The notes below the pieces were generated by a model, which saw nothing but the letters and a program-made list of their open reading frames with translations, had not been told where the DNA came from and did not search any database. Below are positions 11,419-57,430 of a stretch of 64,000 bases of DNA, piece by piece (the first letter of the stretch is position 1; the number at the start of each line of letters is the position of its first letter). Source of the DNA: Echinometra lucunter (lineage: Eukaryota > Echinodermata > Echinoidea > Camarodonta > Echinometridae); NCBI GenBank assembly GCA_029962745.1, contig CM057154.1, forward strand, positions 23,119,303 to 23,183,302. The letters are read 5' to 3'. The translations under genes and the position numbers were made by a program.

Positions 11419-12066
11419 TTAAGGCTCAAATTCACAAAGGTTTACTTTAAACCATGGTCTAAGCTGTGGTTTATGCCAATAAAATAAGCGTAAAATAGTA
11501 GATAAGCATGTACATGAGTGTATAAAAGCACATTACTGCCTGCCCACGGGACAAGAGGACATGCTCATTTTATGCTTTTGACGGTTTAACCCATAGCAGC
11601 ACAGAGCTTTCTTGAGGTCTAAATTAATTATCTTCAATTCTCAAATTGGCAACAAATATTTTTTTTCCATGCTTACATAGCTTGAAAAAAATAAATGTGG
11701 ATATAACATAAACCTAAATGAAATATAATTGTAAAATTGAATCAGAAATTGCCAATTTGAACACAGAAATAGTGATCATATATTTTTTTCACTGCATTGC
11801 CAATTTAAAGAGTTTAATGATAAGTTACACTTAAACTGCTCTAATTCCAGAACGCCACACCATACAGTGATGGGAATGGGCTCAAATTTGTCAGTGCATT
11901 TTTCTCTTTCTGCTCATGTATGATATGTAATGCCCAACATTCTGGACCAACAGATACTGCAAAAGCGTCTCCTAAAGGTGACACTGTACCTCTATGGGTT
12001 AAACCATAGTTTAAACTTAAACTGGTCATTGTTTAGATATAAACCTCTTGTGTGAACTTGGGCCTA
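11419..12066. mobile_element. Fold-back element interrupted by a TTAA element
   Basis: Outer inverted ends AAGGCTCAAATTCACAAAGG and CTTGTGTGAACTTGGGCCT resemble those of the 407-bp element at 16366-16772 (GGCTGGAATTCACAAAGGTGG-like). Both contain TTTAAACCATGG/AACCATAGTTTAAA words. A 417-bp TTAA-flanked element sits inside at 11586-12002, so the host is the older insertion. Confidence 0.7.
11586..12002. mobile_element. TTAA-flanked piggyBac-like MITE, diverged relative (copy D)
   Basis: TTAA-CCCATAGCAGCACAG at the left and CACTGTACCTCTATGGG-TTAA at the right. The interior shares CTCTTTCTGCTCATGTAT and CATTGCCAATTTAA with copy A in the same order, and the length (417 bp) is the same as that family. 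It is nested in 11419-12066. Confidence 0.7.
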
Positions 12067-13984
12067 AGACTTGGCCAATACTAGAATTGCAGAGAATGGA
12101 GAAGTGTAAACATTGACAACTGAAGACAAGCCTTTAATAGTTTAGAATGTGAATCAGAAGCTGCCTCACATCATTAGAACCTTGATATTCTTCTATTTTC
12201 AAATTCAAATGCAATCCCTCTATTCATCACATTTCTACCTCTACTTTCCCCCCTCTCCCATTCCCTTCTGTCTTTGTCTCTGTCTCCCTCCTTATTTGTT
12301 TCTCCCTCTCCCCCTCTATCTTTCTCTTGATACAACATTAATCTCACTATGGTTTGGCTCTATTTGCCTTCTACCCTAAGAGGTTAGTATCTTGGAGCAA
12401 GTTTCATTGCGGAAAGCACTGTTTCCTCCCCGTGATGACGTCAAAAGCGGTTTTCCTCCAGAGGCTGCCGTCTTGCGCCGTTCAGGGCTCAAACTTCAAA
12501 CTCTTTCTGACAGCTCATTAGAAGCTACAGGTGGCACTGGCACGCAAGAAGCTGTCGTCCCCTCAGGCAGAATGTACTTTTCTATTGTTCCCACACACAG
12601 AAATGTTCAATGGAGTGTACCATTGTTTGTTTTAGGGTATAATCAGTCATTGTCAAAGTACATTCACTTTATTGACAAGAGGAATCCCCATCATGTGCAC
12701 CTAACAGGCCGATAAGTTCCTCCACACAAGGTTAACTTGTCATTTTTTCATTTTTTTGAGAGTAACTTTTTGCTCGGCCGCAGAAACCACTGATAATGGG
12801 AAGCGGAAGATATTCAATTATCTTTTTTTCTTTCCTGATTAAATTTGGACAGGTGCAATACCATGTCATGTAACATTTTGCGACTTGCTGACTGCAACAT
12901 AATTCATGATTTCATGTTCTGTCACTTTGTGTTTCTTTAAAAGAAGCCTCAGCCATCAGCAGCCCTTAAACAATAAAGCAAAGTAGGTCCAGCCTCATAA
13001 TGGACGCCATACTAGTTCAAAGGTAATTACCTCCAGGTATAAGTGTAACAAATGAAGAAATGAATTCAGACATAGTCCTAGGTCTAAGAGTCACAGAGAA
13101 GACAAACTGCTTTTAAGTATTTGACTGTTACAATTCTTAACTAATGACTGAAAATGAAGCTTAAAATAGTAATGATCCAATTTTCAAAAATTTTTGTGTG
13201 CTTAGGACATGCCCCCAGTGAAAACAGCTGACATTCTTTTTTGACAACCCTCAGGTCTCTCCTTCAAGTATACAAGTTTGAAGTAAAAAAGAAATTTCTT
13301 TCTATCGGTAATGTACACCTGCCAGTAGCCTAAAATAAACGGATAAACAAGTATACCCATGAATGAAGTACACTGGTCAGTCTATTTCTACCAATCCACC
13401 TGTCAGTACGGTCTCAATATCAGGAAATAACCCAGCACGACAATCTCCCGTCTTCCACAAACTCCTCCTAAAATTAGACTCGCACTCGTCACTTTTAATT
13501 GATCAGTCCATCTTACTCATCTTTTCATTCCAGTCCGAGCTTCTCACATCACCTCCCAAAAAAGATCAATTCAGGCTAATTCTACTAGACCTAGATATCT
13601 CTTTCTCTGGTATCATACATCTGCTAGTGCAACACTTGTTCCGAACTATTTTTGTTAGGTTACAGGGTTGAGACTTGGGCTACAGGACCAGTGTGGTTTC
13701 AAACTTTCAATAAAAATCAAGGGTTTATTAACTGGTTGAAACAGACATTCAGGTTTTCATAAAAAAGTGCATTTTACTGCTGATACTGCATTTTGGTTAT
13801 GCTTTATGTTTAACATCTTTTTACATGTATGTACAAGCATGGAAATGTCAGTATAAATGCCCATGAGTAGTCTCCTTAGAGCCCAAAAGCTTTTTGACAG
13901 ATTTCTTTGATTTCATTTGATAAATGGAAAAGACACCAAGAATTCTAATCTGCTGCAAAGTTTTCCCCTTCAGAGGAATAATAT

Positions 13985-14335
13985 TTCATGGTTTTTACAA
14001 AGTACCATAGGCGGCAATCCCGGGGGGAGGACATGTCCCCCACCTCGATTTTTTCTGGGGGGGATCATCCCCCCCTCGATTTTCAAAGCTTAATATATTA
14101 TTTTTCAGTTTTGAGTCAGCTGACCAACTTTGGACCAACCGTATAAATATTTTATAGGCCTAGAATGCATTTTGATGGCAAAATCAGGCTTATTTTCATT
14201 ATTTTCTGCAATAATTTTTAGCCTGCTCGCTTTGCTCGCTCGCATAATATCAATTATCCCCCTCTCACTTTTCGAAACATATTTTCGGCAGAGGCCTTCT
14301 GGGTTTCCATACCCCCCACTTGTGACATGAAATCG
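13985..14335. repeat. Possible degraded element with poly-G/C ends
   Basis: The segment starts AGGCGGCAATCCCGGGGGGA and has paired runs CCCCCACCTCGATTTT / CCCCCCCTCGATTTTC. The right side has CCCCCCACTTGTGACATGAA. Boundaries and class are not resolved. Confidence 0.35.
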
Positions 14336-14451
14336 CGGCCACTGCAAAGTACATACATGTATTTGCTTCAATCTGATGCCTAAGCACTGCAAAGCTACAA
14401 CAAGTGCAACTGTCATGAAAAGTACAAACTCCAGCCAACAATGACATTACT

Positions 14452-14665
14452 TTAACCCGTTGACTGTTGAATTCTCTCTCATTCCCAAACACAAGGGCAA
14501 CCCAGCTCTGGGCCTCAAAACTTACCATCAATGGTAACTCTGCCATCAATGGTAGTTACTCAACAGCCGATCAAATTCAAGGTTTCCATGGAAGTTACCA
14601 TTGGTGGCAGTGTTATCATCAATGATACGTTTTATGCAACTGGGCCATGGCAGCCAATGGGTTAA
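14452..14665. mobile_element. Short TTAA-flanked element, 214 bp
   Basis: TTAA-CCCGTTGACTGTTG at the left; GGCAGCCAATGGG-TTAA at the right. It lies 64 bp from the exon-4 donor of NCBP3. Internally ACCATCAATGGTA is a small palindrome repeated twice. Internal similarity to copies A-D was not evident, so class is inferred from the ends only. Confidence 0.5.
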
Positions 14666-14728
14666 GTGTGATATCTCTGCAACATGCACTGTGAAATTGT
14701 GAAATCGAAGAATTACAAGTATACTTAC

Positions 14729-50239
<35,511 letters not shown>

Positions 50240-50450
50240 GATTACAATCGAAATGGCAGCTGTACGGTATATTGATCCTGCATATATAGTACTAGTAGAT
50301 CGCTAGCTAGCTACGTACATAAAACCACGGGCTGCACCGGGGCGGCGGGGATATGGCTAGCCGCTAGCTCTAGCTAGCTAGCTAGCTGTTGCTAGCGCTA
50401 TGGCTTTACAGTACCTATAGCGCCAGTGCTGTCTATGATAATCATGGAAA
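50240..50450 (-). promoter_or_regulatory. NCBP3 5' flank and probable core promoter
   Basis: Directly upstream of the NCBP3 start, with raised CpG (GGGGCGGCGGGG near 50341), a CATATATAG word at 50280 and a GCTAGCTAGCTAGCTAGCT run. The ATGGCGG at the start is a YY1-like motif. The transcription start is not determined. No transcript on the plus strand was recognised here. Confidence 0.5.
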
Positions 50451-50561
50451 TTGGAAGTAAGGATGAATTTTACGTTTTCAAATACAAGTCAGTCGGATTA
50501 GTTTCCAACTAAAAATAAAAAAAAATAAAAAGGGGGTGGGGTCAACAAAATGTTATAAGTT

Positions 50562-51061
50562 NNNNNNNNNNNNNNNNNNNNNNNNNNNNNNNNNNNNNNN
50601 NNNNNNNNNNNNNNNNNNNNNNNNNNNNNNNNNNNNNNNNNNNNNNNNNNNNNNNNNNNNNNNNNNNNNNNNNNNNNNNNNNNNNNNNNNNNNNNNNNNN
50701 NNNNNNNNNNNNNNNNNNNNNNNNNNNNNNNNNNNNNNNNNNNNNNNNNNNNNNNNNNNNNNNNNNNNNNNNNNNNNNNNNNNNNNNNNNNNNNNNNNNN
50801 NNNNNNNNNNNNNNNNNNNNNNNNNNNNNNNNNNNNNNNNNNNNNNNNNNNNNNNNNNNNNNNNNNNNNNNNNNNNNNNNNNNNNNNNNNNNNNNNNNNN
50901 NNNNNNNNNNNNNNNNNNNNNNNNNNNNNNNNNNNNNNNNNNNNNNNNNNNNNNNNNNNNNNNNNNNNNNNNNNNNNNNNNNNNNNNNNNNNNNNNNNNN
51001 NNNNNNNNNNNNNNNNNNNNNNNNNNNNNNNNNNNNNNNNNNNNNNNNNNNNNNNNNNNNN
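50562..51061. other. Assembly gap, exactly 500 N
   Basis: The round number suggests a placeholder of unknown true size. It is bounded on the right by a CTAT satellite, a likely cause of the break. Missing upstream exons of the plus-strand kinase-like gene could be in it. Confidence 0.98.
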
Positions 51062-51440
51062 TCTCTCTGTCTGGCTACCTATCTATCTATCTATCTATCT
51101 ACCTACCTATCTATCTATCTATCTATCTACCAATCTACATGTATCTATCTATCTGTCTATCTATCTATCTCTCTATAGTATCTCTCTGTCTGACTACCTA
51201 TCTATCTACCTACCTATCTATCTATCTATCTATCTACCAATCTACATGTATCTATCTATCTATCTATCTATCTATCTCTCTATAGTATCTCTCTGTCTGG
51301 CTACCTATCTCTCTACCTACCTGTCTGTCTGTCCATATATATCTATCTACCAATCTACATGTATCTGTCTATTTTTCTATCTATGTATCTGTCTGTCTGT
51401 TTGTCTATCTGTCCATCTATCTGTCTGTTTATTTGTATTT
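51062..51440. repeat. (CTAT)n satellite with ~115-bp higher-order unit
   Basis: CTCTCTGTCTGGCTACCTAT...CCAATCTACATGTATC...CTCTATAGTAT recurs about three times. The Tyr-Leu-Ser-Ile frames across it are artefacts. Confidence 0.95.
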
Positions 51441-52476
51441 TTTTTTCATTTGTTTATTTGCTATTTGCTTTGTTTTGTTTTGATTATTTTCATTTGCATT
51501 TGATCACTTTTCTTGTTAAAAGGCCCCTGATCTTAATACATGTATATTAAAAGTTTAGTGCTTTCTATTTTTCGAAGAATCCTGCTTGTAATTACTGGGT
51601 ATTCCTAATCTATTCCAAGATTTCCTTGGTCTAAGTTTATAATAAGTCGGATAACATTGCATTTATAAACAACTGTAAAGTTTTGTGAGTAGCAGGGGAG
51701 TAAATTACTGGCACTCACATATATAAGATGGGTTACTTAAAACAAGGTTTCCGATTGGTCAGATGCCATTGCGTAATTCGTTATATGGTCACGACCGTGG
51801 TATATAACGTGTTATATTGCACGCTGATTTGTGTACAAAATCCAACAGGCAAATGTATCGATTACTTTAATACAAATTATCGATAATACAGAGTTAGTTG
51901 CACTTTATCAATGGATGTTGCAATGTTTATAGTTTGGTGAGCTCCGATCCCACAAGCAGTTTCCCATCTTATATAACGCATAGTACATGCTCATTGTCTT
52001 CAAATATACCATAAAATGTGCATCCATAGATTTAGAATTTCTCAAGTGCATTATATGTCACCGAGGCCGTATGGATGCACATATTACGGTATATTCAACT
52101 CCAGAGGATGCACTATATGTATAATATCATATGGTAATACTGAATGGCTATACCCTTGGTAATCCCTTTATATCTTCACACAGCTGATTAATTTGAGAGA
52201 GAGAGAGAAAAAAAAAACAATTTGAAAAAGATGGAAAGGATAAAACTACATTACCTCATGCTGTGACACTTCATTTGTAGTTTGTGCTTCATATGAAACC
52301 ATAGGCTAGCTTGTAAGAGAACTTGAATTTGTGAAAAAGAATTATTGAAAATAATTCAGATCAAGTATCGGGGAAAAATTGTATATGCAAAGAGCTCTTC
52401 GTATTTCTGAAGAAGAGATGAATGAATAAATATATGAACAAACAAGTAAATCTGTAATTTGCTACATGACAAAATG
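51441..52476. other. No gene recognised
   Basis: AT-rich with palindromic words such as TTATATGGTCACGACCGTGG and GTATATAACGTG near 51780-51810. No exon or named repeat seen. Could be intron or flank of the gene whose exon is at 55735. Confidence 0.6.
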
Positions 52477-53294
52477 GATACTGGTAGGGCTGTTACCGAA
52501 CCGCACGAAAATTTGCCGAACATGGCACTTCCGAACAGGACCGAACCGAACCGAACTCAAAGGGCAAGTTCGGAAGTTCGGCATTTTACAATACATGATC
52601 GTTAATTCAGCCCTCGGTGAAGACCTTGTCCTAAATTAATTACGCTTAATAATGGGAGATACACCTTTGATTTATTAAAAAAATTAATACATACATTTAT
52701 TGGTGAGATTTCTTTTAATTCATCTTCTAAAAGTTTTTCTTAAATAAAAGATAGAAAAACACTTAATACAGATTGTGTCTCATTTTTCCTTTGATTCTGA
52801 CAAATTTCATAATATTTGGCACCATGAATTCTAGTTGTTTTCCCCCAAAATCATGTTAAAAGCTTCAAAATATGCCCACAGATACTCACGATTGTAATCG
52901 ATCGTAAAAGGTTGTAATCGATCAACAATCATGATCGATCATAATACTAAATAAATATTTCTAGAAAATAAAAATAGAAAAACACTGCTTTATTATAAAT
53001 AAATATTTCTAAAAAATGAAAATAGAAAAACACTGCTTTATTGATAATTCCTTTTAATATTTTTGTTCCTTTCCTTTATTTCGATTTTTAAAAAAAATTC
53101 CTCGTTTTCTATTAATCAGTATATGAAAATTATCTTTCCTTTTCATTCAGAAAATATAATAACAAAGAATCATGCAATAAATGCAGTAACTATTTTTTGT
53201 CATACAAAATATATTTATAAGAAAAAGTGACTTCCAAATGCAGTAAAGACAGAGAGGGTTCTGGTGGTCATTTGTTATCGATGCTCACCCTTTT

Positions 53295-55269
53295 TGTCTC
53301 GCCCACCGGAGGTGAAGGCGAGACTAAGGGATCCAAATGTCGTCCGTCCGTCGTCCGTCCGTCGTCCGTCCGTCGTCCGTCCGTCGTCCGTCCGTCCGTC
53401 ACAAACGTTATGAAAGATAACTTGGCAACCGTGACTCACTTTTCAACCAAACTTGGGTTGTAGATGCACTAAGGGGACCTGCATGTTATGGTCCAGTCAG
53501 AGGTCACATGGTAAGGTCAAAGGTCATTTCAGGTCAAACGTTAAAGTTTACGTGCAAGACTCTCTTATGACACAAAACTCTGCAACCGTGACTCACTTTT
53601 CAACCAAACTTGGGTTGTAGATGCCCTAAGCGGACCTGCATGTTATGCTCTAGTCAGAGGTCACATGGTAAGGTCAAAGGTCATTTTAGGTCAAACGTTA
53701 AAATTTACGTGCAAGACTCTCTTATGACACAAAACTCTGCAACTGTGTGACACTGTTCAATCAAACTTGGGTTGTAGATGCACTAAGGGGACCTGCATCT
53801 TATTGTCCAGTCAGAGGTCACATGGTAAGGTCAAAGGTCATTTCAGGTCAAATGTTAAAGTTGACGTGCAAGACTCTCTTATCACACATAACTTTGCAAC
53901 CGTGACTCACTTTTCAACCAAACTTGGGTTGTAGATGCACTGAGGGGACCTGCATGTTATGGTCCAGTCAGAGGTCACATGGTAAGGTCAAAGGTCATTT
54001 CAGGTCAAACGTTGAAGTTTACGTGCAAGACTCTCTTATGACTCAAAACTCTGCAACCGTGTGACACTTATCTATCAAACTTGGGTTGTCGATGCACTAA
54101 GGGGACCTGCATGTTATGGTCCAGTCATAGGTCACATGGTAAGGTCAAAGGTCATTTCAGGTCAAACATTAAAGTTTACGTGCAAGACTCTCTTATGACA
54201 CAAAACTCTGCAACCGTGTGACACTTATCTATCAAACTTGGGTTGTAGATGCACTAAGGGGACCTGCATGTTATGGTCCAGTCAGAGGTCACATGGTCAG
54301 GTCAAAGGTCATTACAGGTCAAACGTTGAACGGTTAAAGTTTACGTGCAAGACTCTCTTATGACACAAAACTTTGCAACCGTGTCACACTTTTCAGTCAA
54401 ACTTGGGTTGCAGATCACTAAGGGGAAGTGCATGTTATCATTCTGTTGGACTTCACATGATAAGGTGAAAGGTAATTGGAGGTCATATGTTACAGATGTT
54501 TTCAAATTCTTGAATTTGCTTTTCCTCTGTCATTTCTTGTTTTCTTAATTCTTGAAACTCATGTAGCCAGGGAGGCAATGCGGGGTGGTCACCCCCCAAA
54601 AAAAAGACAAGAAGAGAAAAAGCTAAGAGGATGCAAGAAGAGGAGCAGACAAGGAACAGTGACAAAGAAATGTCAAACTTCCACACTTTGTATGGGAGGG
54701 GGGGGGGGGGGGACTCTCCCTTCCTGCACCCTCCCCTCTCTTGACAACTGTTGGTCCAATGGCAACCAAACTTGGGTAATAGCTGCACTAGCGATAACAT
54801 GTTGCGGTGCTGTCGGCGGTCACATGGTGAGGTCAAAGCTCATTTCATGTCAAATGTTAAGAGTTTACCTGCAAGACTCTCTTATGACAAAAATACTTTG
54901 CAACTGTTGCTCTCTTTTCAACTAAACTTGGGTGATAGATGTACATGTACTTGGGGGACCTTCATGTTATAGTGTTATTGGAGGTCACATGGTATGGTCA
55001 AAGGTCATTTTATTTCAAAGGTTAAGGTTTACCTGCAAGACTCTCTTGTGACACATAACTTGACACGTGTTGCTCCGATAGCAACCCAAATTGATAGATG
55101 CACTAGGGGTACATTCATGCTATTGTGCCGTCAGGTCACATGGTAAGGTTAAAGGTCAGTTTAGGTCAGTCATTAAAGTTTACCTGCAAGACTTTGTGAC
55201 ATCAAACTTGGTCCGGGATGTACTTGGGGAAACTTTCGTGTTATTGAATCACGGGTGGGCGAGACACAA
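53295..55269. mobile_element. Nested TGTCTCGCCCACC inverted-repeat element with tandem array
   Basis: Left end TGTCTCGCCCACC (53295-53307), right end GGTGGGCGAGACA (55254-55266). The left end also forms its own hairpin, GTCTCGCC (53296-53303) with GGCGAGAC (53317-53324). A (CGTC)n stretch at 53339-53400 precedes the array. The body is about ten 157-bp units. No long frame; not assigned to a superfamily. Confidence 0.8.
53404..55250 (+). repeat. 157-bp tandem array with DR1 nuclear-receptor motifs
   Basis: The unit contains AACTTGGGTTGTAGATGCAC, GGGGACCTGCATGTTATGGT, AGAGGTCACATGGTAAGGTC, AGGTCAAACGTTAAAGTTTA and GCAAGACTCTCTTATGACAC. AGGTCAAAGGTCA, a consensus DR1, is perfect at 53514, 53671, 53828, 53985, 54142 and 54299 (exact 157-bp steps) and degenerate in about four later units. 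A ~180-bp unrelated segment interrupts at about 54550-54740. Confidence 0.88.
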
Positions 55270-55734
55270 TCTTGCTATTGGCTTGTTTTTTTTTTAAACT
55301 GAATTGCTGAACCCCGAACCGAACCAAAATTCGGAAATAAAAGTGCCGAACTCTACCGAACTGAACCGAACCCGAACATGGTGCTAAATTTACAGCCCTA
55401 GATACTGGTAAATAGATTAATTTATGAATTTTATAAGTAAATGAATGAATTATTGAATAAGTAAATAAATAAACACATAGAAAAAATGAATAGATGAATG
55501 ATTAGATACATGTTTGTAGATAGATGAATAAGAGAATAAATAAAAAAATGAATAAATGTAAATTGTATTTTGTCCAGACTCCTGATACTCCAATGTATTT
55601 TGAGTGCTGCCTTTTCCTAAGAGGAGACAGAGAATAACCCTTTGTATGTCTAACATCCTTCATTGGTCTTCTAGTATCCTGGCCTTGTCTAATATATTAT
55701 AGCTTTGTGTTCTTGTTTACTTTAATATTTACAG

Positions 55735-56015
55735 ATTGATAAGATACTTAGCCAAAGGACATCCCAGCTCCGCATCACTGTCGAACATGGTCCATCGTCC
55801 AACCCCATCCCTGACGTCTGCGAGATCTTCAGTCGGTCAAGCAGTGAAGAGAGTGACTCGCCAGCCTCCTCTAAGGAGCCTGAGCGCCGTTCTATCAACA
55901 ACAATGTTCGGCCCTCACTGTCTGATTGTTCACCCAGCGAGAAGGGACGCTTAGGGGTGTTCAATTATGAGAGAAAACACATGAAATTGGACAGGCATGG
56001 ATCAGCTCCTAAAGT
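55735..56015 (+). CDS. Exon of a probable LIM-domain kinase (end of PDZ domain and linker)
   Basis: 281 nt, open in phase 0, after acceptor atatttacag and ending AAAGT|gtgagtattg (phase 2). It encodes IDKILSQRTSQLRITVEHGP, then a Ser/Glu/Pro-rich stretch (SRSSSEESDSPASSKEPERR), then GRLGVFNYERKHMKLDRHGS. The first 20 residues fit the last helix and strand of the LIMK PDZ domain (human LIMK1 IDLLIQETSRLLQLTLEHDP), and LIMK has a Ser-rich linker there before its kinase domain. LIM kinases phosphorylate cofilin. No LIM, PDZ-start or kinase exon was found in the window; upstream ones may be in the assembly gap and downstream ones right of 64000. Another PDZ protein is possible. Confidence 0.5.
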
Positions 56016-56085
56016 GTGAGTATTGGATTCATTAAGGTGATGTGAAACTGAGGTTGTGATGACAGACTTGGGTTATGTTGTCCTT

Positions 56086-56355
56086 CAATCAACAACAATA
56101 TTCTTATTCTGCTTCATTAAGCAATGAGAAGAGTTGTGTAGGACTGTTCAGCTTTGAGAAAAAACATGTGAAGCTAGACATGCAAGGATCAGCACCTAAG
56201 TGTTGAGTATTGGATTCCTGACCATGATAGGGGATGATTTTAGAAAAATAGACTTGCTATTGGTTTGTAGAGTACATGTAGGTTTTGGTTACAAGTCCTT
56301 CCATCTGTAGCAATGTTCAGCCCTCACTCTCTTATTATTCAACAAGAACTGGCCA
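56086..56355 (+). pseudogene. Decayed tandem copies of the 3' half of the kinase-like exon
   Basis: 56086-56206 repeats the ATCAACAACAAT...GGATCAGCNCCTAAA...GAGTATTGGATTC part of the exon and translates GLFSFEKKHVKLDMQGSAPK against GVFNYERKHMKLDRHGSAPK. It is interrupted upstream by TAA and has lost the gtgagt donor (now gttgag). 56300-56355 is a third, shorter copy (AGCAATGTTCAGCCCTCACT). Non-functional. Confidence 0.75.
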
Positions 56356-56641
56356 AAATAACCCTATTATATTTGTAATGCGTCAGTTTGCAAAACATAG
56401 TTTCTAATGGTATGATTATCAGTTGTTAAAAAAAACTCAGGGTTTGACCTGGACTCATGGTGACCTATGATCAGTATGGGCTAAAACCATACTAGCTATC
56501 TTCATGAATCACTCTTGATGCATCGAAGTGATGTCAGGAACACGCAGACCTCAAACTAGTCAAAGTAAAAACAGGAACTTGGCCAAAATAAACCACCAGA
56601 TAGGAAGAGTGTGGTTTGGGATTTATTTATACTAGCAGGAA

Positions 56642-57158
56642 GTAGCTGATGAGAGATTAGTTTTGGTTGAATTCCCGGTATAGCTGGACTTGAGATATCT
56701 AGATATATGATTAATGACACGTAACTTCATATGTTTTTCTATTTTCACATTCATGCATGGTCACACCCTGTATTATGAAAGTTTTGTCAGACTTTTTTGT
56801 TGTTGGTTGGTTGGTTTGTTTGTTTGTTTGTTTGTTTGTTTGTTTTGTGACTGCAGACTGTAGTGACTAGACTGTTTAGAGAGAACACTTTAGAGGAGTA
56901 GCTGATGAGAGATTAGTTTTGGATGAATTCCCGGTATAGCTGGTCTTGAGATAGATATATGATTAATGACACGTAACTTCATATGTTTTTCTATTTTCAC
57001 ATTCATGCATGGTCACACCCTGTATTATGAAAGTTTTGTCAGACTTTTTTGCTGTTGGTTGGTTGGTTTGTTTGTTTGTTTGTTTGTTTGTTTGTTTGTT
57101 TGTTTTGTGTCTGCAGACTGTAGTGACTAGACTGTTTAGAGAGAACACTTTAGAGGAA
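56642..57158. repeat. Recent tandem duplication, 256-bp unit with (GTTT)n
   Basis: Two near-identical copies (56642 and 56898), each with GTAGCTGATGAGAGATTAG, an internal (TTTG)n microsatellite of differing length and GTAGTGACTAGACTGTTTAG. Confidence 0.92.
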
Positions 57159-57430
57159 ATTATCATTGTTTATATTGGAATTAATTAACATAATGATATG
57201 AAATTTTGACTCGTAATGAATATTTTAGATGGATATATTACAAATCATGCCAAAGAAAATCATGCCTCAAGCTTTCTTTCTTCATCTTCCAGTGCTGTAG
57301 GAAGCACATCCATTAGATAGTTGGAAGTTAATTGCAAGAAAACAATTTTATGAAAGCTTTCTGAGAGATTTGTAAGATAGGATGAAAAAGACCTAAAAGA
57401 CCTTGTAGAGAAGTAATATTGAAGATTGTT

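Larger units (their letters stand above)
1..14728 (-). other. NCBP3 intron 4 (or 3' gene region), no exon recognised
   Basis: I looked on the minus strand for an exon beginning GC that would continue the open Cys codon and encode the family sequence NVVW-like, and found none. The stretch is AT-rich with many mobile elements, listed separately. In 7300-9000 and 12070-13980 I see no recognisable feature, apart from a short GA-rich run near 8000-8100 and a pyrimidine run near 12240-12320. The fifth exon is most simply placed left of base 1. Confidence 0.55.
52485..55400. mobile_element. hAT-type element with 8-bp target duplication, carrying a nested element
   Basis: Ends TAGGGCTGTTACCGAACC and TTTACAGCCCTA, with GATACTGG duplicated on both sides (52477-52484, 55401-55408). 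CCGAACCGAACC words near both ends form sub-terminal repeats, a common hAT feature. Without the nested element the host is about 940 bp and lacks a transposase. The intact duplication implies recent insertion. Confidence 0.88.

Noticed and set aside
12392..12715. 107-codon plus-strand frame (MEQVSLRKALFPPRDDVKSG...)
   Set aside because: Better balanced composition than most, but no splice-consistent neighbours, family match or conserved motif seen; left uncalled.
50536..51285. 249-codon plus-strand frame
   Set aside because: Most of it is the 500-N gap; the rest is CTAT satellite.
54476..54925. 149- and 117-codon frames on the two strands
   Set aside because: They lie in the interruption and units of the 157-bp array; poly-Gly part comes from a G run.
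53404..55250. Regular 157-bp repeats considered as a CRISPR-like array
   Set aside because: Units are contiguous diverged tandem repeats without unique spacers, in a eukaryotic genome.
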